The notes beneath the pieces are model-generated. The model saw only the letters and a program-made list of their open reading frames with translations. It did no database searches and was not told the origin of the DNA. A program made the translations under genes and the position numbers. Of a DNA stretch of 45,523 bases, positions 36,361-43,626 are shown one piece after another. Every line of letters starts with the position of its first letter. Within the stretch, counting starts at the first letter, position 1. The DNA is taken from the NCBI GenBank assembly GCA_964429805.1, contig CAYSDH010000023.1, forward strand, positions 1 through 45,523, read 5' to 3'. The DNA is from CAYSDH01 sp964429805 (GTDB lineage Bacteria > Bacteroidota > Bacteroidia > Flavobacteriales_D > JABDKJ01).

Positions 36361-37548
36361 ATGAAAAGAAGAGCGTTTATACAACAAAGTTCACTTGGAG
36401 TCATAGGCAGCATGTTTCTTCCTGGCTTCTTGCAGGGCATGGACAATTATGACTTGGTGAAAGGGTTTAGGCGGCTGATCGTCATTCAGTTATCTGGAGG
36501 AAATGACGGGCTCAACACCGTTGTTCCAATTGAAGATGACAACTACTACAGGTTGCGCCCAAGTATCGCCATCAAGAAAGAAGAGTCGCTTAAAATCAAT
36601 GATCTGCTTGCGCTAAACCCCGCCTTAGTTGGCTTGCACGAACTATACAAAGAAGGATATGTGAGTGTCATCAACAATGTAGGTTATCCAAATCCTGACC
36701 GCAGTCATTTTCGCTCCATGGATATATGGCACACCGCGGTAGACAGTCATCGGTATTCGAAAACGGGATGGCTGGGTCGCTATCTAGACAGCTATTGCGA
36801 CTCTGGTCATGCCGCATTAGAAATAGACAAGTCTCTGTCATTGAGCTTGCGCGGAGAGCTGCGCACAGGACTGGCCGTCACAAACTCCAATACCTTGAGG
36901 CGCACCATGAAAAATCCATATTTCAATGACCTAGTAACGGCAAGCAGCACAGCTGACCTTGATGAAGATAATCAAGGGTACCTCTACAAGACGCTAATTC
37001 AAACTTCGCAAAGCGCAGACTACTTGGCCGAAACACATACCGTAAAAGAAAGTCCAGGCGAGTTTCCTGTCACCCCGCTTGGGAAAAAGCTCAGCACAGT
37101 GTCTCAGTTTATTCGCAGTGGCTTTGACACGCAAGTGTATTATGTGTCTCATAATGGCTTTGACTCTCATGTTGGTCAGCGTAACAAGCAAGACAGACTT
37201 CTTGGCCAATATGGCAGTGCGCTGCAGTCTCTCGTTCAGTCATTAGAAAAATCTGGTGACATGGAGAACACACTCATTATGACCTTTTCGGAATTTGGGC
37301 GCAGAGTAAAAGAGAATGGGTCACGAGGCACGGATCATGGTAAGGCAAACTGCCTTTTCTTAATTGGAAAGGACATGAACAAAGCAGGCGTGTACAACAC
37401 AGGGCCTAACCTCAGTGCGCTTGACGATGGCGACTTAACATACAGCATAGACTTTCGTAATGTCTACTGGGACATTATCTCTGAGTGGTTTGGAAAAGAC
37501 CCCAGCCAGCTAATCAGTCAGCGATTTGACTCATTGGGGATTATATAA
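36361..37548 (+). CDS. DUF1501-family, alkaline-phosphatase-like, Tat-exported protein
   Basis: The 395-residue product starts MKRRAFIQQSSLGVIGSMF, a twin-arginine signal (RRAFIQ). Family motifs are VIQLSGGNDGLNTVVP, NPDRSHFRSMDIWHTA, YYVSHNGFDSHVGQ, and MTFSEFGRRVKENGSRGTDHG. These place it in the sulfatase/alkaline phosphatase-like superfamily, with D, S and H residues in the metal-site positions. It follows its DUF1800 partner by 27 bp, so both are probably one operon. The substrate is unknown; sulfated or phosphorylated organic matter is only a guess from the fold. Confidence 0.92.
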   Translation: MKRRAFIQQSSLGVIGSMFLPGFLQGMDNYDLVKGFRRLIVIQLSGGNDGLNTVVPIEDDNYYRLRPSIAIKKEESLKINDLLALNPALVGLHELYKEGYVSVINNVGYPNPDRSHFRSMDIWHTAVDSHRYSKTGWLGRYLDSYCDSGHAALEIDKSLSLSLRGELRTGLAVTNSNTLRRTMKNPYFNDLVTASSTADLDEDNQGYLYKTLIQTSQSADYLAETHTVKESPGEFPVTPLGKKLSTVSQFIRSGFDTQVYYVSHNGFDSHVGQRNKQDRLLGQYGSALQSLVQSLEKSGDMENTLIMTFSEFGRRVKENGSRGTDHGKANCLFLIGKDMNKAGVYNTGPNLSALDDGDLTYSIDFRNVYWDIISEWFGKDPSQLISQRFDSLGII

Positions 37549-37586
37549 CCAATGTTTGACTGATGTTTTAGCTGCGCTTTTTCAAT

Positions 37587-37594
37587 TAGCTTTG
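37587..37594 (+). promoter_or_regulatory. Candidate Bacteroidota -7 box (TAGCTTTG)
   Basis: TAGCTTTG matches TAnnTTTG exactly and ends 26 bp before the ATG of the lipocalin-like gene. It gives that gene, and perhaps the small DUF1059-like gene after it, a promoter separate from the DUF1800/1501 pair. The -33 TTG is not at a convincing distance. Confidence 0.45.
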
Positions 37595-37620
37595 GCAATC
37601 AATCCAAAAAATCCAAAACG

Positions 37621-38115
37621 ATGAAAATCAATATTTATACGCTCTCTTTATTAGCCATAGCCCTTGTTTTTACATCTTGTAAAAAAGAAGAAGAGCCAGA
37701 CCCCGCACCAGCAATGACAAAAACACAAATGCTCACAGGTAACAACTGGGTGGTTAACAGTATGATTATTGACCAAGAGTACGGTTACGGCTATTGCTCA
37801 GAAGACCTTGGAAACGGAACCTATGAGCTTTTCCCTAATTGCTTTGACGACTGTGATCTTGATGATTTTTGGGATTTTGAAACTGACATGAGTTATGTCA
37901 ACCATGAAGGATCAAACATCTGCTTTGGTGTAGATCCAATATTATGCGAAGGGAGCTGGTCATTTAACACCAATGAGACAGTGCTTGAAATAAGTGGAGG
38001 TGACTGTGGTTTCAGCGAATATGACATAATCAGCATTTCTGCTACCCAGCTAGTGGTTGCCCAGACTATCACGTATAATGGCTATGAGGTGACGTTTACC
38101 CAAACCATGGACTAA
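37621..38115 (+). CDS. Lipocalin-like lipoprotein
   Basis: The 164-residue product has a lipoprotein signal (MKINIYTLSLLAIALVFTSC, acyl Cys20), then a Lys/Glu-rich tether (KKEEEPDPAP). The body opens with MLTGNNWVVNSMIID, as in the small lipocalin-like domain common in Bacteroidota lipoproteins, and is very acidic with eight further Cys (EDLGNGTYELFPNCFDDCDL, NICFGVDPILCEGSW, GGDCGF), suggesting disulfides. A single Trp-containing strand, EGSWSFNTNETVLEI, and a C-terminal strand complete the fold. The ligand is unknown. Confidence 0.72.
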   Translation: MKINIYTLSLLAIALVFTSCKKEEEPDPAPAMTKTQMLTGNNWVVNSMIIDQEYGYGYCSEDLGNGTYELFPNCFDDCDLDDFWDFETDMSYVNHEGSNICFGVDPILCEGSWSFNTNETVLEISGGDCGFSEYDIISISATQLVVAQTITYNGYEVTFTQTMD

Positions 38116-38140
38116 GTAAGGTTAATTAGTTCTGAGAAAA

Positions 38141-38377
38141 ATGAAGTCCATGACTTGTCGTCAACTCGGTGGCGCGTGCGACCTTGAGTTTGCAGCCGAT
38201 ACTTTTGAAGAAATAGCGAAGCTCAGCCAAGCGCATGCGAATGAAATGATGATGGCTCAAGATGCCGAGCATCTTGCGGCCATGTCTGCCATGAGTGAAC
38301 TAATGAAAACACCAGGGGCCATGGCTACTTGGATGCAAGAGAAAAGGAATCTCTTTGACTCGTTCGAAGCACAATAA
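38141..38377 (+). CDS. Small DUF1059-like protein with Met-rich tail
   Basis: The 78-residue product begins MKSMTCRQLGGACDLEFAAD followed by TFEEIAKLSQAH, the layout of DUF1059 (C-x-x-L-G-x-x-C-D, then an acidic helix and His). The remaining 40 residues are helical and methionine-rich (ten Met in the protein; for example EMMMAQ and AAMSAMSELM). The two N-terminal Cys and the His could bind a metal, and the Met-rich helix could too, but this is inference. It lies 25 bp after the lipocalin-like gene on the same strand. Confidence 0.72.
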   Translation: MKSMTCRQLGGACDLEFAADTFEEIAKLSQAHANEMMMAQDAEHLAAMSAMSELMKTPGAMATWMQEKRNLFDSFEAQ

Positions 38378-38413
38378 TCTAGGGCACATTAACAGCTAAG
38401 AATAACAAGATTT

Positions 38414-38460
38414 GGCCGTAGACTATGGCCGCGGAAATGCAAAGCACTAGCTTTGCATTT
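38414..38460 (+). promoter_or_regulatory. Two tandem dyad symmetries upstream of the NrtR-family gene
   Basis: The first is GGCCGTA-GAC-TATGGCC (38414-38430, one G-T mismatch). The second is a perfect 11-bp-arm palindrome, AAATGCAAAGC / GCTTTGCATTT with spacer ACTA (38435-38460), ending 20 bp before the ATG. Position and symmetry suit an autoregulatory operator for the adjacent regulator. The second could instead be a weak terminator of the upstream unit, but it has no long T tract. Confidence 0.55.
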
Positions 38461-38480
38461 GTGTTAAATCAATAAACGAC

Positions 38481-39194
38481 ATGACTACGTCCAGCACGAT
38501 TAATCCTCACTCTCTTGACCATTTTTTCAGAGGTGCTTTTTCTATAGACATTGTGCTATTCACATTTCATAATGGCACACTGCAGATACTTCTTCAGGAG
38601 AAAAGTGATTTGCCTTTTGAAGATAAGTTGGGTCTGCCAGGCAATCTAATTCTTCCCAATGAAGACACCGATCAAGCCTTGGAGAAGCTTCTTGTGTCAA
38701 CCATCGGTACTGGTAATTTTTATACCAAGCAACTTCGGGCATTCTCTGAGCTGGGCCGGCATCCGCTTGGTCGTATTATCAGTTTCGCGTATTACGGTCT
38801 TGTCCCTTTTGAGCAACTTACCGAGCCACTTTCTGAAGACCTAAGTTGGTGCGGATTAGAAGACCTGCCTGCACTAAGCCTGGACCACAACGAGATAGTG
38901 AAGCAGGTAACAAAACGGTTTAGAAAAGGCTTGTTGAGACACCCGAGAGTATTTGAGTTGCTGCCAGAGAAGTTTATTCTCTCTCAGATAATTGCCATCT
39001 ACGAACAGGCGTTTGGACGCACCATTGACAAGCCAAACTTTAGGAGACAAGTGCTGACTAGTGGTCTAGTTGAAGCCACTGGCGAGTTTAAGAAAACGAA
39101 GAACTCACTTGGCCGGCCGGCTGAACTCTACACTAGAAAGACCATGGAAAAAGTGTCTATGAAAGACAAGATTCACTTCAACTTTACGGGTTGA
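38481..39194 (+). CDS. NrtR-family transcriptional regulator (degenerate Nudix + winged helix)
   Basis: The 237-residue product joins an N-terminal Nudix-like domain (about 12-150) to a C-terminal winged helix (about 155-237). The Nudix part opens FSIDIVLFTFHNGTLQILLQ and has the family strand HPLGRIISFAYYGLVP. The catalytic Nudix box G-x5-E-x7-RE-U-x-EE-x-G-U is not kept (the region is GNLILPNEDTDQALEKLL), so it probably senses a ligand rather than hydrolysing it. Bacteroidota relatives regulate sugar catabolism or NAD salvage. The C-terminal part has a GRPAELYTRK wing-like segment. Its likely operator is the palindrome just upstream. Target genes are not evident here. Confidence 0.85.
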   Translation: MTTSSTINPHSLDHFFRGAFSIDIVLFTFHNGTLQILLQEKSDLPFEDKLGLPGNLILPNEDTDQALEKLLVSTIGTGNFYTKQLRAFSELGRHPLGRIISFAYYGLVPFEQLTEPLSEDLSWCGLEDLPALSLDHNEIVKQVTKRFRKGLLRHPRVFELLPEKFILSQIIAIYEQAFGRTIDKPNFRRQVLTSGLVEATGEFKKTKNSLGRPAELYTRKTMEKVSMKDKIHFNFTG

Positions 39195-39249
39195 CCGAGC
39201 CAAGCGGAAATTGACTATTTTTATATCGAAACCGTCAATATTCCGAAAC

Positions 39250-40191
39250 ATGAAAGCCCTCTCTCTGTTCACGCTTCTTATAGCTTGTATTTCTCTTCAG
39301 GCACAGTCTTATCCGTCATTTCCGGACTCTAATGCGGTGTGGACAAATGTTGACGCACCTTACAGCTGGAGCGGGTCTACAGCTTCTTATGGTTCTGTCT
39401 ATGAGTTTTCGTTCTCAATTGGTCAAGAGGATACCGTTATTAACTCCTTAACCTATCATCAAATGATGTTTGATGAATCCTCTTACGTAGGTGGGCTGAG
39501 GTCTGAAAATCAACGGGTGTACTTCAACTACTTAGTTGACTCCACAGAATATCTACTTTATGATTTTGGCGCTGACATTGGTGATACACTTTATGACGTT
39601 TTTACAACATATGATTCAGAGGCCTTGTTTGACGGGTCAGGTTTTCTGCTCGATGATGTTCGTGTAGACGACATCGACTCCGTGCTTTGTGACGATGGAA
39701 TCACCAGGCGAAGACTCTATGTGTTTTCGATATCAGATGCCGGTTCGACATGGGAATGGATTGAGGGTGTTGGGAGTGCTAAAGGAATATTCTGGCATGC
39801 AGGGCTAAATGTTTCTAATTACGTGGTTAGTCTAGGAAGGCTCTGTGTTGAGAATCAGCTCGTGTATATGAACCCTCCTCCGTCAGCATTTGTTCAAGAT
39901 ACATCAGACGTGTGTGGAAGTATTTTTACCACCAGCGTTTCAGAAATAGAGCGTGCTGAGTTTAATGTTTACCCTAACCCCAGTCGAGATTATGTACATG
40001 TCGAATCAAATCAAAATCTGCACTTATCTGAAGTGTTGATGCACTCATCAATCGGACAGGTGGTGCATCACTCTGCAGTTAACCCCACAGGGCGCATAGA
40101 CATAGATGTGTCAGGTTTTCCTCCGGGGCTTTATACTTTAAGAATTTTGAGTGAAGAGCGATGGAGTTCGAGCACTATCATGGTTGAGTAA
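39250..40191 (+). CDS. T9SS type A sorting-domain protein of unknown function
   Basis: The start at 39250 gives MKALSLFTLLIACISLQAQ, a signal peptide; an upstream ATG at 39211 would place 13 extra residues before it. The 313-residue product has a beta-rich, aromatic- and Asp-rich N-terminal part (DSNAVWTNVDAPYSWSG, LLYDFGADIGDTLYDVF) found in many Bacteroidota secreted proteins, then a sorting domain (about 235-313) with FNVYPNPSRDYVHVES and FPPGLYTLRI. It is exported by the PorZ-containing system. The body has no catalytic motif I can identify. Confidence 0.85.
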   Translation: MKALSLFTLLIACISLQAQSYPSFPDSNAVWTNVDAPYSWSGSTASYGSVYEFSFSIGQEDTVINSLTYHQMMFDESSYVGGLRSENQRVYFNYLVDSTEYLLYDFGADIGDTLYDVFTTYDSEALFDGSGFLLDDVRVDDIDSVLCDDGITRRRLYVFSISDAGSTWEWIEGVGSAKGIFWHAGLNVSNYVVSLGRLCVENQLVYMNPPPSAFVQDTSDVCGSIFTTSVSEIERAEFNVYPNPSRDYVHVESNQNLHLSEVLMHSSIGQVVHHSAVNPTGRIDIDVSGFPPGLYTLRILSEERWSSSTIMVE

Positions 40192-40193
40192 CG

Positions 40194-40863
40194 CTACTTA
40201 TCCTTTGGTATTAGAAAATCCGACAATGTCACTACTACCTCTGGACCACGTCCAATATTATAGTTTTTCAGTCTCACAGAACAGGAAAGTCTCGTTCTAT
40301 CAATTCCTCTTCGAACCATTTCTTTGAATACTTCGTTGCTTCGTTTTCGGGTCAGGCCTATTGTCTCCGTGTTCATGTACAGTGACACTAATTCGATGCA
40401 AAAATCGGGGTTTTCGATTAATATCGCTTCGTACATACTGACGACAGTCAGAGCTGAATCAGTGAGCTCAAACTCGCTTTCAGGAAAAGAGAACGCAGGA
40501 GGTTCTTAACAAATAATGAGTCTCTCCATGTAAAACTCCTTTTCGAAAAAAGTGCCTAGCGAGTCTGACACACCTTGATTATGAGAATCTTTGAGAGTGA
40601 GGTAATCTTTGTGGCTTACAGAGCATGTAAATGGAACTCCAATCAGAAAATCTATATCGATGGAGGATATCGAATCTCCCGGTTGAATCATGAATGTCTC
40701 TCCGTTTTCTAGAATCACCGAGACGACTGCTCCATATACAGGTGTTTTCGTCTTTCTGTCAAAAAGATAGTTGCAAATGATTTTTTCGTGGCTCAACGCG
40801 GACTTCCTGAGACCACAACAATAGACTCGAGCAGATAAAGATTAACAACAATCCACATCTCAT
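40194..40863 (-). pseudogene. Broken signal peptide / carboxypeptidase-regulatory-like / OmpA-like gene (frameshift plus in-frame stop)
   Basis: The ATG at 40863 overlaps the upstream barrel gene's stop (TGATG) and opens MRCGLLLIFICSSLLLWSQ, a good signal peptide. That frame ends early; the next domain continues one base out of phase across a GA6TC run at about 40784-40790 (one A fewer restores the frame). It then encodes DRKTKTPVYGAVVSVILENG, a carboxypeptidase-regulatory-like domain, up to a TAA at 40506-40508. The same frame goes on without a break as FSFPESEFELTDSAL, then RSNEVFKEMVRRGIDRTRL, an eroded OmpA-like domain lacking its HTD and LS-RA motifs. The simplest reading is a pseudogene; sequencing errors at both sites are possible. 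Confidence 0.7.
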
Positions 40864-41606
40864 CACTCTAAGACTTCTACTTTACCGTCTGTCTTCTTAC
40901 TGAGCGGATACAAAGCACCAAGACTCAGTCCTACGTTATACGAACTTAGCACACGCAAATTGTCAGAGCCGTAAAAGACTCTCTGTTCATGAGAGGTTAT
41001 ACTTCTTCTATAAGTTGGCGAGGCAAAAACAGACCAACGGTCATTTAGTCTTCGCTCCACCCTCAAGTCCATATGTGCTGATAAAAGAAAATCATTTGAA
41101 TTGTTACTCTTATATGCCTCCCCTCCATTGCCAGCACTAAATCGAGACTTTGTATACAGGTAATAAGAGACTGAGGGTCCGGCAGACAGCGAATAATTCC
41201 ACTTATCACCTTCGGCAAGATGGTATCTCACCGAAAAAGGAACATTGAGATACGAATGAAGCCTTCCTCTCCAATTCGCTATATCACCTGTGGTAAGAGT
41301 GAACCCCCTTCGTGGATCAATAATTTCGCCAAAAACAAGGTTTCTGTAGTGGATTGAATGCCCCGTCTTGAGCCATTCAGCACCATAATTTATAGACCAT
41401 CGAGTACTGAGTGTTGACTCTGCGCCTATTCCATAGGAAAAAGCCTCTCTTGGAGTGTAGACGTTGTTTATGCCAGAACTGCCTGACTCACCCGGATAAT
41501 GAATTGACATATCTGTCATAGAGCTATTGACATAGCACGTGAGCCTAGTTTGAGAATAGGCGGATAGACTTATTGAGAAAAACAATATGAAAGCAAGATA
41601 ACGCAT
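40863..41606 (-). CDS. PorT-like outer-membrane beta-barrel protein
   Basis: The start at 41606 gives MRYLAFILFFSISLSAYSQ, a signal peptide; the open frame extends 90 bp upstream but lacks signal character. The 247-residue product shows alternating barrel strands such as YGIGAESTLSTRWSINYGAEW, YLNVPFSVRYHL, YSLSAGPSVSYYLYTKS and DLRVERRLNDRWSVFASPTYR. This pattern matches the outer-membrane protein family with a beta-barrel domain often called PorT-like, although T9SS PorT itself is not implied. The stop overlaps the downstream (broken) OmpA-like gene by one base, suggesting an operon. Confidence 0.78.
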   Translation of the reverse strand: MRYLAFILFFSISLSAYSQTRLTCYVNSSMTDMSIHYPGESGSSGINNVYTPREAFSYGIGAESTLSTRWSINYGAEWLKTGHSIHYRNLVFGEIIDPRRGFTLTTGDIANWRGRLHSYLNVPFSVRYHLAEGDKWNYSLSAGPSVSYYLYTKSRFSAGNGGEAYKSNNSNDFLLSAHMDLRVERRLNDRWSVFASPTYRRSITSHEQRVFYGSDNLRVLSSYNVGLSLGALYPLSKKTDGKVEVLE

Positions 41607-41773
41607 AAGGGTTTTAAGGTTCAATGACTTAAACAACGAAACCACTGAACAATATAATACATCGTCAGCGATTATTCCAGGATGAAAAGTGCACAAGCGA
41701 TATGCTTATGGTTATTTTTACTATAAGTTCTTTTTCTGTATTTTCACTGCGCTTATTAAAATTAACCTTTACG

Positions 41774-43564
41774 ATGATGTCGCTTCTCAGTGGAATAAAA
41801 TATACGAGCCTAGTTCTGTTTTTTGCACTCAGCACTTGTGCGCTCTCTGCGCAAGTTGGAGGTCTGCTCTACCAAGAGGACTTTAACAATCTCGACAATT
41901 GGATAATCAGCACTGGAAATGGAAACTGGGGCTGGGGAAACGGTGAGCTTCAATTTTACAAAGAAGAAAATGTCAACATCGTAGAGATTCCTGGAGAGCC
42001 TGGAAATAATGGCGTAAAACTCACCGCCATGGTAGAGTCTGGACCTGGCATTACTGATGTCTGGGGTAACCCGCTCAACTATACTTCTGGAAAAATCACT
42101 TCTCTTTCAGGGCTAAGTGTACAGCATGGCATGGTTGAAGCACGAGTAAGGGTGCCTGACCTAGATTTAGGCGGGTGGCCAGCTTTTTGGATGCTGGGCA
42201 CATCAAACCTAAACTGGCCAACCAAAGGCGAAATAGACCTCATGGAGATGGGTGCAAAACAATCATTCAGAGACATGCACGATACTCATAATGGTGGAAA
42301 TGGTATGAATAACTCCACAGTGAATGAAATGACCGGTTCGAACGTCATCTATTTTGATGAAGCTGCGGTCAACGGAGGGAATCCGAATGGTGTGGTGAGT
42401 ATTGCCAATGACCCTAATGACGACTTTAACCGGCCTTACTACAACCATGTCAACCCCTTTAATGACCGCTTTTTAATCCATCGTGTGTATTGGGATGAGA
42501 ATAGTATCAAGTTTACGGTTGAAGATGATGGTGTGGAGTACGACTTGTACACCGAAGAGTTTACTCTTGGTGCGGGGACAGAAGCCTTCTTAAAACCGTT
42601 TTATTTCTTGACTAACCTCGCTATTGGCGGCAGTTATACAGATGCTTATAATTTGGGTGACACTGGGTCAGGTGCTCCGATTAGCCTTGATTTGCCTGCC
42701 GACATGTACATAGACTACATCAAGATTTATGAGTGGAATGGGCAAGGAGATGTCCACCTAGGACCGCCCAATGAGATCAGTGGAACTTTTGGAGTCTATA
42801 CAGACGAGACCCCAGTCAATGATGCGCATGAGATTGATGAAGACGCGTTTGTCTTTGTGTGGGAGAACACCCTAAATGAAGGAAGCGAGTTGCCACTTGA
42901 AGGAGATAACGTGCTGTCATGGTCCACCAATGGTTTGGGCTGGTTTGGAGCTGGTGTTCTTTCAGAGCAACCCATTAATCTCTCGGCTTTTCAAAATGGT
43001 CATGTAACATTCAGCGTAAAAGCACCTGCCAACATGGCTTTTCAAATAGGTGTAACGGATGCCTGGGACAATCAACATTATGTCGATTTTCCTGCCGGTC
43101 AATCAACCTATGGACTAGAACGAAATGGAGAATGGGGGCAGGCAAGCATCCCTGTTGCTGACTTGATAGGAGAAGACATCGACCTGAGAATGATGGCCTA
43201 TACTTTTGTCATTCTTGAAGTCAACGGAGGGGCTGGCAATGTCGCCCTTGACGACATTTATTGGGAAGGCGGAGTAACGAGCTTAGTAGATGCAGAAGAG
43301 TCTATGTTATTTGACCTTCGGGTATTTCCTCAGCCAGCAAATGATTTGACCCAGATACAATTTACACTTGCCAACGAAACTGATATTAACTTGGCTGTGT
43401 TTGACTTAATGGGAAGAGAAGTAGAAACCATACGCCAAGGTTCTCTTTCAGCCGGAGCGCACAGTGCGACATGGAACTCTAGTGATTTCTCTTCTGGACT
43501 TTATATCGTAAAGCTGAGTGCTGGAAACCGAAATGAAACACAGCGAATAATTATTCAACGTTGA
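41774..43564 (+). CDS. GH16 beta-glucanase (laminarinase-type), T9SS-exported
   Basis: The start at 41774 gives a signal peptide ending LSTCALSAQ. The 596-residue product has a GH16 jelly-roll (about 30-335) with the catalytic motif E153-I-D155-L-M-E158 (nucleophile, assisting Asp, acid/base) preceded by GGWPAFWMLG. A second beta-sandwich, likely carbohydrate-binding (about 345-510), contains SWSTNGLGWFGAGVLS and ends VALDDIYWEG. The C-terminus is a T9SS sorting domain (FDLRVFPQPANDLTQI ... GLYIVKLSAG). Beta-1,3-glucan (laminarin) is the most likely substrate; agar or carrageenan enzymes share the fold. It is followed by a protein with a laminarinase-associated domain. Confidence 0.87.
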   Translation: MMSLLSGIKYTSLVLFFALSTCALSAQVGGLLYQEDFNNLDNWIISTGNGNWGWGNGELQFYKEENVNIVEIPGEPGNNGVKLTAMVESGPGITDVWGNPLNYTSGKITSLSGLSVQHGMVEARVRVPDLDLGGWPAFWMLGTSNLNWPTKGEIDLMEMGAKQSFRDMHDTHNGGNGMNNSTVNEMTGSNVIYFDEAAVNGGNPNGVVSIANDPNDDFNRPYYNHVNPFNDRFLIHRVYWDENSIKFTVEDDGVEYDLYTEEFTLGAGTEAFLKPFYFLTNLAIGGSYTDAYNLGDTGSGAPISLDLPADMYIDYIKIYEWNGQGDVHLGPPNEISGTFGVYTDETPVNDAHEIDEDAFVFVWENTLNEGSELPLEGDNVLSWSTNGLGWFGAGVLSEQPINLSAFQNGHVTFSVKAPANMAFQIGVTDAWDNQHYVDFPAGQSTYGLERNGEWGQASIPVADLIGEDIDLRMMAYTFVILEVNGGAGNVALDDIYWEGGVTSLVDAEESMLFDLRVFPQPANDLTQIQFTLANETDINLAVFDLMGREVETIRQGSLSAGAHSATWNSSDFSSGLYIVKLSAGNRNETQRIIIQR

Positions 43565-43626
43565 GTTGACTGAGCAGCGTGAACGGATGCTGACATTTTA
43601 AAATTGGGCTCATCAAAGCCCATGGA

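Noticed and set aside
40194..40436. Independent 80-residue gene starting at ATG 40436
   Set aside because: The coding pattern of the OmpA-like domain begins 23 codons before this ATG in the same frame, so the ATG is internal.
43605..43621. Hairpin TGGGCT/AGCCCA as terminator of the GH16 gene
   Set aside because: Only 6 bp with no T tract after it; left as a chance repeat.
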